From assembly GCF_029167375.1 (NCBI RefSeq), contig NZ_JARFTP010000014.1:47800-111799 (forward strand): a DNA stretch of 64,000 nucleotides. Direction: 5' to 3'. A program made the translations under genes and the position numbers. Position 1 is the stretch's first letter; every line of letters begins with the position of its first letter. Under the pieces are notes generated by a model. The model saw nothing but the letters and a program-made list of their open reading frames with translations. It made no database searches and had not been told where the DNA came from. The DNA is from Tsukamurella sp. 8F. Its GTDB lineage: Bacteria; Actinomycetota; Actinomycetes; Mycobacteriales; Mycobacteriaceae. Shown piece by piece: positions 49,063 to 57,379 of the stretch.

Positions 49063-49161
49063 TCAACGCCAGACGTACGTCCAGCGCCGATTGCGGGCGT
49101 CCCACTGACGGACGCGCCTGCGCGGGGCGGGCTTCGGGGTGTTCCTACGGTTCTGCGCCAT
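49063..49161 (-). CDS. 32-residue Arg/Trp-rich small peptide
   Basis: A short open frame with ATG at 49161, preceded by GAGAGGCGACC, and a TGA at 49063-49065. It begins MAQNRRNTPKPAPRRR and ends RQWDARNRRWTYVWR, with 11 arginines, one lysine, three tryptophans and one aspartate, so it is strongly basic and its C-terminal half is amphipathic or aromatic. There is no signal peptide. I do not recognise the family. It could be a small ribosomal or DNA-binding protein, a cationic toxin or a regulatory leader peptide of the exporter gene. Confidence 0.5.
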   Translation of the reverse strand: MAQNRRNTPKPAPRRRVRQWDARNRRWTYVWR

Positions 49162-49327
49162 TATGGTCGCCTCTCTCTTCGCGGATACGACTGCCGGTGT
49201 TACGGCCCGGATCCCTCATGTGGTCGAGACCTACGATGCGCCCGCCCGCTGATCCGACCCTGACCCGAGACTGGGAGGTCCCTGTACGCGAGAACACTCG
49301 CGGGTAACTTGTTTCCGCAGGTCGACG

Positions 49328-49350
49328 TACCCGCGGGTAGGGCATACGGT
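49328..49350 (+). promoter_or_regulatory. Palindromic operator and leaderless promoter of antitoxin
   Basis: The 12-bp perfect palindrome TACCCGCGGGTA (49328-49339) stands between TCGACG (-35-like, 49322-49327) and TACGGT (-10, 49345-49350). The -10 ends 7 bases before ATG 49358. A second half-site CGCGGGTA is at 49299-49306. This layout fits autorepression by an antitoxin dimer. Confidence 0.6.
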
Positions 49351-49357
49351 CGGCGAC

Positions 49358-49561
49358 ATGACCAAGACGTTCACTCACACGACAGACCAGACCGTCGCCG
49401 AACTCCTCAAGATCGTCGAGGGCGGGGACGACGTGCTGATCACGCGCGACGGGCGGCCACTGGCCGTCCTGTCCGCCGCGATCCCCGCGCCGCAGGCCAT
49501 CTCGTCGATGCAGACCTTCGACATTCCCGAGACGTTCTACGACAATCTGCCCGGCGTCTGA
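49358..49561 (+). CDS. Phd/YefM-type antitoxin-like protein, orphan
   Basis: A 67-residue protein. Residues 10-45 (TVAELLKIVEGGDDVLITRDGRPLAVL in pieces: TVAELLKIVEGGDDVL, ITRDGRPLAVL) match the N-terminal DNA-binding fold of Phd/YefM antitoxins, and the C-terminus (MQTFDIPETFYDNLPGV) would be the toxin-binding tail. No toxin gene follows: the next gene is a convergent cation efflux protein. The leaderless promoter with an overlapping palindrome supports it as a real gene. It may be the remnant of a lost module, a regulator used alone, or partner of a toxin elsewhere. Confidence 0.7.
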   Translation: MTKTFTHTTDQTVAELLKIVEGGDDVLITRDGRPLAVLSAAIPAPQAISSMQTFDIPETFYDNLPGV

Positions 49562-49594
49562 CCCGAGGCGGACCGCCGCGACCGGGGCCGAGCT

Positions 49595-50509
49595 TCAGCG
49601 GCTCCGGTCGAGATCCGGCTCGAGGTAGACGACGCGCGCGTTCGGCACCGCCGCGCGCAGAGCCGCCTCGGCCGTGTCGATCCCCTGCGCGATCTCAGCG
49701 GCACTCGACGCCTCGCCGATCGCTATCTTCGCCGCCACCAGCATCTCGTCGGGGCCCAGGTACTGCGTCTTGCAGTGGATCACCCGCTGCACCGCGGGAG
49801 AGCCCTCGAGCGCCCGCAGGATGGCAGCCGACTCCTCCTCCGTAGCGCCCTCGCCTATGAGCAACGACTGCATCTCCACGATCAGCACGATCGCGATGAC
49901 GCCCAGCAGGATGCCGATGGCGAGGGTGCCGATCCCGTCGAACACCGGCATGTCCAACCCCCATGCGAGGCCGACGCCGAGCAGCGCCAACGCCAGGCCG
50001 ATGAGCGCGCCCGTGTCCTCCAGCAGCACGACCGGCAGCTCGGGATTCCGCGAACGGCGGATGAACCGCCACCAGGACACGTCCCCCTTGAGCGAGCGGG
50101 ATTCACGCATGGCGGTGAGGAACGAGTATCCCTCCAGGCACATGGCGCCCAGCAGGATGAGCACCGCGACGATCGGCGACTCCATGTGCTCGGGGTGGGC
50201 GATCTTGTGCACGCCCTCGTAGACGGCGAACAGCGAGCCGAGTGCGAAGATCACCAGCGCCACCACGAACGAGTAGAAGTAGCGCGCGCGACCGTAACCG
50301 AAGGGATGCAGCCCGTCCGCGTTCCGCTTCGCCTGCTGCTGCCCCACCAGCAGCAGCCCCTGGTTCGCGGTGTCCGCAACGGAGTGCACTGCCTCCGCGA
50401 TCATCGACGACGAGCCCGTCACCAGGAATCCGATGAACTTCAGCACCGCGATGCCACCGTTCGCGGACATCGCCGCGACGATCGCCTTCTTCGACCCCTC
50501 TGCGCTCAC
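49595..50509 (-). CDS. Cation diffusion facilitator (CDF) family efflux protein
   Basis: A 304-residue CDF transporter with about six helices. TM2 has the metal-site pair in EAVHSVADTANQ, and TM5 has LLEDTGALIGL; the C-terminal cytoplasmic domain (HCKTQYLGPDEMLVAAKIAI) is the usual ferredoxin-like fold. It exports divalent cations such as zinc or manganese in exchange for protons. GTG start at 50509, 6 bases after a TAGTTT element, so probably leaderless. Metal specificity is unknown. Confidence 0.88.
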   Translation of the reverse strand: MSAEGSKKAIVAAMSANGGIAVLKFIGFLVTGSSSMIAEAVHSVADTANQGLLLVGQQQAKRNADGLHPFGYGRARYFYSFVVALVIFALGSLFAVYEGVHKIAHPEHMESPIVAVLILLGAMCLEGYSFLTAMRESRSLKGDVSWWRFIRRSRNPELPVVLLEDTGALIGLALALLGVGLAWGLDMPVFDGIGTLAIGILLGVIAIVLIVEMQSLLIGEGATEEESAAILRALEGSPAVQRVIHCKTQYLGPDEMLVAAKIAIGEASSAAEIAQGIDTAEAALRAAVPNARVVYLEPDLDRSR

Positions 50510-50515
50510 GGGTCG

Positions 50516-50521
50516 AAACTA
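50516..50521 (-). promoter_or_regulatory. -10 element TAGTTT, leaderless CDF gene
   Basis: Minus-strand TAGTTT lies 6 bases before the GTG at 50509 with no ribosome site. It lies in the 67-base gap between manA and the CDF gene. Confidence 0.5.
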
Positions 50522-50576
50522 GCCTAAAGCGCCCGGCCCGGCCGCGCAGCCCCGTAGTCGCTCCCGGGGAGCGGTA

Positions 50577-51815
50577 TCAGTGGCTCGCCACCAGCGTGCG
50601 GAAGAACTCCGCGCGCGGTGAGTGGGCGGTGACGACCACACCCGGATCGGACGCCGCCATCCACACCCCGCGCCCGGCAGGGATGTCGACGGTCCCACTG
50701 CGGTCACGCACCGTCACCGCACCGGACGTCACCACCAGCATCTGAGGGCCGCGTGCGTCCAGCTCGATCACATTGGAGCGCAACATCGCCGTCCCGTCGA
50801 GCGTCACTTTGGACACCCGGAACTCGGGCGCCGGGGTGAGGTACACCAGCTCGTTGCCGACCGTCCGCACCTCCGGCTTGAGATCCGACGGCGTGCGCGG
50901 CTCGAAGTCTATGACGCGCAGCAACTCCGGGACGTCGACGTGTTTGGGGGTGAGGCCGCCGCGCAGCACGTTGTCGGAGTTGGCCATCACCTCCACTCCG
51001 GCGCCGTTGACGTAGGCGTGCAGGTTTCCGGCGGGGAGGTAGAGCGCCTCACCCGGACTGAGCACGAGCCGGTTCAGAAGCAGCGCGGCCAGCACTCCGG
51101 CGTCGTCGGTGTATCGCTCCCCGAGGGTGAGTGCGAGTTCCGCCTCCCCGCGGTACTCGTCCTCACCGCGCTCCAGGTACTGCACGCATCCCGCGAGAAC
51201 CGCGGGCACGAGCTGCGCGAGCGCCGGCTGCGGCAGGGTGATCCAGGTTGTGAAGACCGCGCGCAGACCGCCCGAATCCGGCTGCCCCACAAGCATTCCC
51301 AGATACGGATCCAGCTGGGGCACCTGGAGCGCGCGCAGCAGCTCGATAGTCTCCGACGGCGCCCGGAACCCCGCGAGGGCTTCGAACCTGCCGAGCGCGA
51401 TGACGACCTCGGGCTTGTGGTTGGGGTCGCGGTAGTTCCGCTCGGACGCGCCGACGTCGATACCCGCGGCGTTCTCGCGCGCGAAGCCCTCCCGCGCCTG
51501 CTCGCGGGACGGGTGCGCCTGCAGCGACAGCGGCTCCTCGGCGGCGAGCACCTTCACCAGATAGGGCAGCCCCGAGCCGAACTCCTCGACGCATTGCGCG
51601 CCGAGCTCACCCTCCGGGTCCGCGGTGATGGCGCTCAGTAGGTCCGTACAGTCGGGCGCACCGGGGCCGACGAGCCGCGCCGGGTCGCCCGGATGAGCGC
51701 CGAACCACAGCTCGGCCTCGGGATGCGGGGACGGGACCTCCCGTTTCTGCATCGCCGCCAGCACCGTGCGCGAACCCCACGCATAGGGGCGGATCACACC
51801 CTCGACCGCTCGCAT
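50577..51815 (-). CDS. manA: Mannose-6-phosphate isomerase
   Basis: A 412-residue type I phosphomannose isomerase, which interconverts fructose-6-phosphate and mannose-6-phosphate, the entry to GDP-mannose and mannolipid synthesis. Zinc ligands are visible as LQAHPS (Gln, His), HKPEVV (Glu) and LHAYVNG (His), with NSDNVLRGGLTPKHVD in the active site. ATG 51815 follows the preceding stop directly (TAG-ATG). It belongs to manB-tobH-manA, the order known from M. tuberculosis Rv3257c-Rv3255c. Confidence 0.96.
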   Translation of the reverse strand: MRAVEGVIRPYAWGSRTVLAAMQKREVPSPHPEAELWFGAHPGDPARLVGPGAPDCTDLLSAITADPEGELGAQCVEEFGSGLPYLVKVLAAEEPLSLQAHPSREQAREGFARENAAGIDVGASERNYRDPNHKPEVVIALGRFEALAGFRAPSETIELLRALQVPQLDPYLGMLVGQPDSGGLRAVFTTWITLPQPALAQLVPAVLAGCVQYLERGEDEYRGEAELALTLGERYTDDAGVLAALLLNRLVLSPGEALYLPAGNLHAYVNGAGVEVMANSDNVLRGGLTPKHVDVPELLRVIDFEPRTPSDLKPEVRTVGNELVYLTPAPEFRVSKVTLDGTAMLRSNVIELDARGPQMLVVTSGAVTVRDRSGTVDIPAGRGVWMAASDPGVVVTAHSPRAEFFRTLVASH

Positions 51816-52955
51816 CTACGCCTCCCCCGACAGCCGTCGGTAGACCATGGCCAGGTCGCATCGCACGGCCAGCCCCAAGAGTTCCGTCGCCTCCATCCGC
51901 ACGGAGGGCTCCCGCTGCGGCGCGGCCTCGCCCCGATCCGCGGGTATCCGGGGCAGATCCTCGTCGACCACCAGCAGGTCCACGTCGCCGACGGCGCGCA
52001 GCCGGGCCGCGGTCTGCGCACTGCGCGGCGCGGCCGTCACCGCGAACACCCGCATAGGCGTCTGTGGCGGGGGTCCGTCCAGAAAGGGGTCGTGGAAGAG
52101 CGGATCGACGGGTTCCGCGGCGACCGCGCCCCCGACGGGACCGGACTCGAACTCGGGCAGGGCCAGCACGATCTCGGCCATGCCGACGGCGGCGGCGACC
52201 TGGCCGCCGAGCGCCAGGGCCTGTGCCGCGGCGTGACCCGCTATGGCGAGCCCGGGGACCGTATCGGCAGTGAACACCGCCCGGTGGCCGAGCATCCGCG
52301 CAGCGAGCCGCTTCGCCGGGTTACCGTCCAGCTCCCGGTCGGGGTGCCCGCGCACGGCCTCGGCGTCCAGATGGTCGGCGAGGTCGAAGAGGAACCCCGC
52401 GACGTCGCGCCGGGGGTCGTCGTCGCCGGTGTGCCCGAGCACGCCCAGCACCGCAAGCAGCGCGACCGCGATACCGGTGAAGCCGAATCGCTCGGGCACG
52501 TGCAGACGCGGGGCGAGCTCGATGCCGCGGCCGGCGGCGGCCTCGGCGATCGGCCCTTCGAAGGGCACCGCTACGGCGACGGATGCTCCCCTTCGGGCGG
52601 CCACGGACACGGCCTGCGCAAGGACGCGGTCACCCGCGTCGAAGCCGCACACGACCACGACGTCGAGCGCGCCCACCCACGGCGGAAGCTGCGTGGTGCG
52701 AACGAGGGGAACATCGAGGCGACCGGCGGACAGCGCCTCCACGAACTCGGCTGCCGCCTCGGCGGGACCGGCGCCGCACACCACGACGACCGCTCTGGGC
52801 GTCACACCCTCTATCGGCGCCAGCACGCCCTCGTCGACCATGGACGCGACTGCCCGGGCCTGCGCGCCGGCGAGGGCGGCGGATCTCAGGTGTCCGCCCA
52901 GGTCGGCGGCGACCAGGCCGCCCGGATCGTCGAAGTCGACCGTCCCATTGGTCAC
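51816..52955 (-). CDS. TobH-like/SIS-type protein in the manB-manA operon
   Basis: A 379-residue protein with alternating strands and helices of a sugar isomerase (SIS) fold: VVVVCGAGPAEAAAEFVEAL, LDVVVVCGFDAGD and SVAVAVPFEGPIAEAA are the typical phosphosugar-site elements. It corresponds to the gene between manB and manA in mycolata (Rv3256c), whose exact role is not known. GTG 52955 is chosen since GGAGGTGG stands ahead. Location suggests a role in mannose-phosphate metabolism or its control. Confidence 0.85.
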   Translation of the reverse strand: MTNGTVDFDDPGGLVAADLGGHLRSAALAGAQARAVASMVDEGVLAPIEGVTPRAVVVVCGAGPAEAAAEFVEALSAGRLDVPLVRTTQLPPWVGALDVVVVCGFDAGDRVLAQAVSVAARRGASVAVAVPFEGPIAEAAAGRGIELAPRLHVPERFGFTGIAVALLAVLGVLGHTGDDDPRRDVAGFLFDLADHLDAEAVRGHPDRELDGNPAKRLAARMLGHRAVFTADTVPGLAIAGHAAAQALALGGQVAAAVGMAEIVLALPEFESGPVGGAVAAEPVDPLFHDPFLDGPPPQTPMRVFAVTAAPRSAQTAARLRAVGDVDLLVVDEDLPRIPADRGEAAPQREPSVRMEATELLGLAVRCDLAMVYRRLSGEA

Positions 52956-52971
52956 AGCCGAACCACCTCCG

Positions 52972-54387
52972 CTATCCGCGAACCACCGCCAGGATCTTGT
53001 CCGTGAGCTCTGCAACCTCGTCGCCCGTCCTCGCCTCCACGTTCAGGCGCAGCAGTGGCTCGGTGTTCGACGCCCGCAGGTTGAACCAGGCTCCGGACGC
53101 CAACTCTACCGTCACACCGTCGAGCCGATCGGTGGTCACGATCTCGGTACCGAACGCGTCCAGGACCGCGTTCGCGCGTTCCTCCTGGTCCGCCACAGTC
53201 GAATTGATCTCGCCCGAGGCCGCGTACCGGTCGTACCGGGCCATCAGCTGCGACAGCGGGAGGTCCTGCTCCCCGAGCGCGGCGAGGACGTGCATGGCCG
53301 CGAGCATGCCGGAGTCGGCGCCCCAGAAGTCGCGGAAGTAGTAGTGCGCCGAGTGCTCACCGCCGAATACCGCACCGGTCTCGGCCATCGTCGTCTTGAT
53401 GAACGAGTGCCCCACGCGCGTCCGGACCGGGATCCCGCCGCTCTCGACGATGATCTCCGGCACCGCCTTCGATGTGATCAGGTTGTGGATCACGGTCCCG
53501 CCCGGGTTCTTGGCGAGCTCGCGCTCCGCGACCAGGGCGGTCACGGCCGAGGGCGACACCGGCTCGCCACGCTCGTCGACCACGAAGCAGCGGTCGGCGT
53601 CCCCGTCGAAGGCCAGGCCGATATCGGCACCCGTGGCCACGACGTGCTTCTGCAGATCGACCAGGTTCTTCGGGTCCAGAGGGTTGGCCTCATGATTGGG
53701 GAACGTGCCGTCCAGCTCGAAGTACAGTGGCTCGACCGTGAGCGCTGAGACGGGGCCGAGCACGCTGGGTACCGTATGCCCGCCCATCCCGTTCCCGGCG
53801 TCGACGGCGACCTTCATCTCGCGGACGCCGGACAGGTCGACCAGCTCTCGCAGGTACTGGCCGTACTCGGCGAGCACGTCGCGCTCGGACACGGTGCCCC
53901 TGGCACCGGGAGCGGAGCGAACGGGCTCATCGAGCTCCGTGCCGCCCCATGCCGGGACGCCCGCCGCGACCTGCTCGGTGATGCGCCGTAGCCCGGTGTC
54001 CTGCCCAACGGGTTTCGCGCCCGCGCGGCACAGCTTGATGCCGTTGTAGGCGGCGGGGTTGTGCGAGGCCGTGAACATGGCGCCAGGGCAGTCCAGGATC
54101 CCCGACGCGAAGTACAGCTCGTCGGTGGACGCGAGGCCGATCAGAACCACGTCGACGCCCTGGGCGCAGACTCCCTCCGCGAACGCGGAAGACAGCGCGG
54201 GCGACGAGTCGCGCATGTCGTGCCCGATCACGATCCGCACACCCGATGCACCCGCGCCCTCCTCGCGTACGAGGGCAGCGAACGCCGCGCCCACATCGGC
54301 GACGAACGCTTCGTCGAGCTGCTCGCCTACGAGCCCGCGGACGTCGTATGCCTTGATCACGGACTGGACCGACTCGAGTGACCGCAC
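52972..54387 (-). CDS. manB: Phosphomannomutase/phosphoglucomutase
   Basis: A 471-residue alpha-D-phosphohexomutase that converts mannose-6-phosphate to mannose-1-phosphate for GDP-mannose. The phosphoserine motif is TASHNPAAYNGIK (Ser is the phosphoryl carrier), the magnesium loop DGDADRCFV, the sugar-binding loop GGEHSAHYYFRDF and the phosphate-binding C-terminal RASNTEPLLRLNVEA. GTG start at 54387 behind GGGGAGAGG. It heads the manB-TobH-manA operon. Confidence 0.96.
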   Translation of the reverse strand: MRSLESVQSVIKAYDVRGLVGEQLDEAFVADVGAAFAALVREEGAGASGVRIVIGHDMRDSSPALSSAFAEGVCAQGVDVVLIGLASTDELYFASGILDCPGAMFTASHNPAAYNGIKLCRAGAKPVGQDTGLRRITEQVAAGVPAWGGTELDEPVRSAPGARGTVSERDVLAEYGQYLRELVDLSGVREMKVAVDAGNGMGGHTVPSVLGPVSALTVEPLYFELDGTFPNHEANPLDPKNLVDLQKHVVATGADIGLAFDGDADRCFVVDERGEPVSPSAVTALVAERELAKNPGGTVIHNLITSKAVPEIIVESGGIPVRTRVGHSFIKTTMAETGAVFGGEHSAHYYFRDFWGADSGMLAAMHVLAALGEQDLPLSQLMARYDRYAASGEINSTVADQEERANAVLDAFGTEIVTTDRLDGVTVELASGAWFNLRASNTEPLLRLNVEARTGDEVAELTDKILAVVRG

Positions 54388-54462
54388 GGCCTCTCCCCTT
54401 CGATGGTGAATCTCGGACAGCAGCCGACTACGTTAGCGCATGGAAAACGCCGGTGGGATCGG

Positions 54463-54996
54463 TCAGTCGACCGGGTCCGGGAGGACCCGAAGGTGGCCGC
54501 GCCGGGTCGGTGCGGCGTGCTTGGGCCCTCTGCTCGACGTCTCGCCTCCCTGCCCGGGCGGTGCCGCGGGGGGCGTGCCATCGGGTCGGGAGTGCGCACC
54601 TCGCGTCGGCGGCGCCACCGGATCGGGATGGTCGGTGAACGCGGGACCGGGCTCGAACCGTGGGCGCCGCGCGGCCCCGACCGGGCGGATGCGCGGGAGA
54701 GCCCCCATCGGCTGCTCGCGCTCGCGGACGGTGTCGGCGAGCGCCGTGAGATCATCGTCGAGCCCGCCACCCACGGCTGCCGCGGGCGCCGCGAACGCCG
54801 GCACGTTGCGCAGCATCTCCCAACCGCGCGGGGCGGTCATCCGGCCAGCGTGGAACTCGCACAGATCCCAGGAGTGCGGCTCGCTGGTCAGCCCCAACGG
54901 GCCGAGGACAGCGGTGGACTCCGAGTAGTCGAACGTCAGCGTGGCGACTGCGCTGTTGCGGCAGCCGGGGCGGCAGCACTGACGTAGGGGATTCAC
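54463..54996 (-). CDS. DUF3499-family zinc-ribbon-like protein
   Basis: A 177-residue protein whose first 55 residues are conserved (LRQCCRPGCRNSAVATLTFDY and SWDLCEFHAGRM), with Cys/His pairs suited to bind a metal; the rest is Pro/Arg-rich and low complexity. It belongs to the actinobacterial DUF3499 family, found as here between manB and the whiB2-fbiA region. Function unknown. GTG start at 54996; a TAGTCT element lies close upstream, which gives a leader of only a few bases at most. Confidence 0.85.
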   Translation of the reverse strand: MNPLRQCCRPGCRNSAVATLTFDYSESTAVLGPLGLTSEPHSWDLCEFHAGRMTAPRGWEMLRNVPAFAAPAAAVGGGLDDDLTALADTVREREQPMGALPRIRPVGAARRPRFEPGPAFTDHPDPVAPPTRGAHSRPDGTPPAAPPGQGGETSSRGPKHAAPTRRGHLRVLPDPVD

Positions 54997-55091
54997 ACGA
55001 GAAGACTAACGTGCCATCGCCTCGCCCCGGGACGGGACACACCGAGCGCGTCGCGCCTTGCACGCTCCCCCGCCCCTACACTGGCGAGGCG

Positions 55092-55592
55092 ATGGCGATG
55101 AGCAAGCGGCGGGCGATGGACCCCGGAACGAGGCGGCGGCGCGCGGCGCGTGACCGCCGGGAGCGCGGTATGCGCGGGCCGCTCGTGCCGCGGAGCGTGC
55201 CCGCTCACCGCACCCGCACGCAGGAGTTCGACGAGATCGTCCTCGACGCGTACGCGGAGATCGACGCGATGTGGCACTCCCGTCTGTCGGAGCTCGACAT
55301 CGCAGTCGATGATGTGCCCGGCATCCTGCCCAAGGACGCCTCGGTGACGACGTGGCCCGACGAGATCGTGGCCGAGGGCCCGATCCCCCTGGCGCGGCTC
55401 ATCCCGGCCGGCATCGACAGGCGCGGCGACCACACCCGAGCGCGGCTCGTGCTGTTCCGGCGGCCCCTGCTCAAGAGGTCGAAGTCGGACGCGGAGCTGA
55501 TCGAGCTCGTGCTGGAGATCCTCATCCACCAGATCGCGGATTACCTGGGCGTCACCGAGGACATCCTCACCGAGGGGCCGGACGCGTTGTAG
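55092..55592 (+). CDS. Zincin-like metallopeptidase-family protein with degenerate active site
   Basis: A 166-residue protein of the small bacterial zincin family (DUF1025-like; the Rv3259 position). After a basic N-terminus it has FDEIVLDAYAEIDAMWHSRL, VTTWPDEIV and the helix where the family normally shows HExxH: here LVLEILIHQIADYLGVTED, which keeps one His but has no HExxH. It is therefore unlikely to be an active zinc protease. ATG 55092 or 55098 are both possible; a TACACT element 9 bases upstream favours a near-leaderless start. Confidence 0.75.
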   Translation: MAMSKRRAMDPGTRRRRAARDRRERGMRGPLVPRSVPAHRTRTQEFDEIVLDAYAEIDAMWHSRLSELDIAVDDVPGILPKDASVTTWPDEIVAEGPIPLARLIPAGIDRRGDHTRARLVLFRRPLLKRSKSDAELIELVLEILIHQIADYLGVTEDILTEGPDAL

Positions 55593-55623
55593 CGGCTCGG
55601 CGCGCAGTGGCCGCCCCTCAAAA

Positions 55624-55668
55624 CACTCACCGCTCCACCCGAGAGGTTCGGGTGGAGCGGTGAGTGTC
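55624..55668. terminator. 20-bp perfect hairpin between the zincin-like gene and whiB2
   Basis: Arms 55624-55643 (begins ACACTCACCGCTCC) and 55649-55668 are exact reverse complements around GAGGT. It lies in the 114-base gap between convergent genes and can act in both directions. A run of four A bases precedes it. Confidence 0.85.
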
Positions 55669-55706
55669 GGTCGCTCGCGTGATTGCCGGTTCGCCGCCTC
55701 CGGCGC

Positions 55707-56084
55707 TCAGATGATGCCGCGCTTGAGCTTCCGCCGTTCACGCTCGGACAGACCGCCCCAGATGCCGAAGCGCTCATCGTGCGCGAGCGCGTACTCGAGA
55801 CATTCGTTACGCACCTCGCATCCGAGGCAGATGCGCTTGGCTTCGCGGGTCGAGCCGCCCTTCTCGGGGAAGAACGCCTCGGGATCGGTCTGGGCGCAGA
55901 GCGCACGGTCCTGCCACTGTTCCTCGACCGCCTCGAAGAGGTCGTCGAACTCAGTGGCCACCAGGCTCAGGTGAGCACGCTGCCCGTCCTCCGCCGGGGA
56001 CGAGTCCCCCACATCGGAGAGGACGCCGCGTCCTGCACCGCCGGTGAAGTCTGTGAAGGGATCACGATGATGGTCGATTGTCAT
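55707..56084 (-). CDS. whiB2: WhiB-family iron-sulfur regulator WhiB2
   Basis: A 125-residue WhiB protein. Four cysteines that hold a [4Fe-4S] cluster are in ALCAQTDP, RICLGCEV and NECLEY; the turn IWGGLSERERRKLKRG is the sigma-factor/DNA-contacting end. WhiB2 (WhmD) is needed for septation in mycobacteria. The position beside Rv3259-, fbiA- and fbiB-like genes identifies it as the WhiB2 orthologue. ATG 56084 follows GAGGGAGG. Its 257-base upstream gap holds the divergent fbiA promoter and no other clear gene. Confidence 0.93.
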   Translation of the reverse strand: MTIDHHRDPFTDFTGGAGRGVLSDVGDSSPAEDGQRAHLSLVATEFDDLFEAVEEQWQDRALCAQTDPEAFFPEKGGSTREAKRICLGCEVRNECLEYALAHDERFGIWGGLSERERRKLKRGII

Positions 56085-56328
56085 CGGGCCCCGCCTCCCT
56101 CATCCTGTGCAGTCATTCGTGGTGGTCGGTGGTCGTCGAGTGCCCCGTCGCGACAAGGAAGTTCGTGATGTCGAATCCGCGTCGCAGTTAATGACACAGT
56201 TGTGATTACACACGTGAAAGGCCGCCAGGTCAAGCCGTAGAGCAAATCGCCTATTACCACTCCCCAGACCGTGCACCCGGTCTCGACACGAACTCGAGCT
56301 GTAATCCGTGTCACACCGCGGTGATGAC

Positions 56329-56334
56329 TAGGCT
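56329..56334 (+). promoter_or_regulatory. -10 element TAGGCT, leaderless fbiA
   Basis: TAGGCT ends 7 bases before the GTG at 56342, which is also where homologues start. The 10-bp palindrome CACCGCGGTG (56314-56323) directly upstream is a possible regulator site. Confidence 0.6.
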
Positions 56335-56341
56335 CGTCACG

Positions 56342-57379
56342 GTGAAGGTGACAGTCCTCGTAGGCGGCGTCGGCGGAGCGAAGTTCCTGCAGGGCGCGCG
56401 AGAGCGCTTCGGATCCACGCCCTTCCCCGAGGCTACCGGCGACCCCGGCGAGCACTCCGTGACCGCGGTGGTGAACGTGGGCGACGACGCATGGATGCAC
56501 GGCGTCCGTATCTGTCCCGACCTGGACACCTGCATGTACACCCTCGGTGGCGGCATCGACCCCGAACGGGGCTGGGGCCGCGCCGGCGAGACCTGGCACG
56601 CCAAGGAGGAGCTCGCGGCCTACGGCGCCGATCCGGACTGGTTCGGGCTGGGCGACCGCGACCTGGCAACGCATCTCATCCGCACGCAGATGCTCGCGGC
56701 CGGCTACCCGCTGACCGAGGTCACCGCCGCGCTGTGCAACCGGTGGCGTCCCGGCGTGCGCCTGCTACCCGCGTCGGACACGCGGCACGAGACGCACGTG
56801 GTGATCGCCGACGACGACGGAGACAGGGCGGGCGACGCGGCGGGAGATGGAATCCGCAAGCGTGCAATTCATTTCGAGGAGTGGTGGGTCCGCTATCGCG
56901 CGGATGTCCCGACCTTCGGCTTCGCACAAGTGGGCTCCGGGCCCGACGGAACCGGGCGGGCCGAGGCGACACCCGCGGTCCTCAGCGCGATCGAGGAGGC
57001 CGACGTCGTGTTCCTGGCACCGTCGAATCCCATCGTCTCGGTCGGCGCCGTGCTATCCGTGGGAGGTATCCGCGGCGCGCTGAGGCGGACTTCGGCGAAG
57101 GTCGTCGGGGTCTCCCCCGTCATCGGCGGCGCACCGCTGCGCGGCATGGCCGACCGGTGCCTCGACGTCGTCGGGCTCGAGACCTCCGCCCAGGCCATCG
57201 GCGCACACTTCGGCGCGCGCTCCGGCAACGGCCTCCTGGACGGTTGGCTCGTCGCCGAGGAGGACGCGGACACAGCCGTCGACGGTGTACCCGTCGCCGC
57301 CGTCCCGCTGCTGATGACCACGCCCACGCACACCGCCGCGATGATCGACGCCGGGCTAGAGCTGGTGGGTCTCGCATGA
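56342..57379 (+). CDS. fbiA: 2-phospho-L-lactate transferase FbiA (F420 biosynthesis)
   Basis: A 345-residue CofD/FbiA enzyme that joins the activated phosphoenolpyruvate or lactate unit (as a GDP derivative) to the deazaflavin Fo. Begins [20 protein letters not shown], with the nucleotide-binding glycine motif, then [19 protein letters not shown] and [15 protein letters not shown] and PIIGG-like [17 protein letters not shown] 56342 is chosen over an in-frame GTG at 56321 because the -10 element lies between the two. Overlaps fbiB by ATGA. Confidence 0.95.
   Translation: MKVTVLVGGVGGAKFLQGARERFGSTPFPEATGDPGEHSVTAVVNVGDDAWMHGVRICPDLDTCMYTLGGGIDPERGWGRAGETWHAKEELAAYGADPDWFGLGDRDLATHLIRTQMLAAGYPLTEVTAALCNRWRPGVRLLPASDTRHETHVVIADDDGDRAGDAAGDGIRKRAIHFEEWWVRYRADVPTFGFAQVGSGPDGTGRAEATPAVLSAIEEADVVFLAPSNPIVSVGAVLSVGGIRGALRRTSAKVVGVSPVIGGAPLRGMADRCLDVVGLETSAQAIGAHFGARSGNGLLDGWLVAEEDADTAVDGVPVAAVPLLMTTPTHTAAMIDAGLELVGLA

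Noticed and set aside
49063..49161. RiPP precursor (triceptide, lanthipeptide or lasso type)
   Set aside because: No radical SAM, cyclase, protease or dehydratase gene is near, and no leader or core cleavage motif is visible.
49358..49594. A toxin gene following the antitoxin
   Set aside because: The 33 bases between the antitoxin stop and the end of the convergent CDF gene cannot hold one, and no in-frame toxin motif overlaps the CDF gene.
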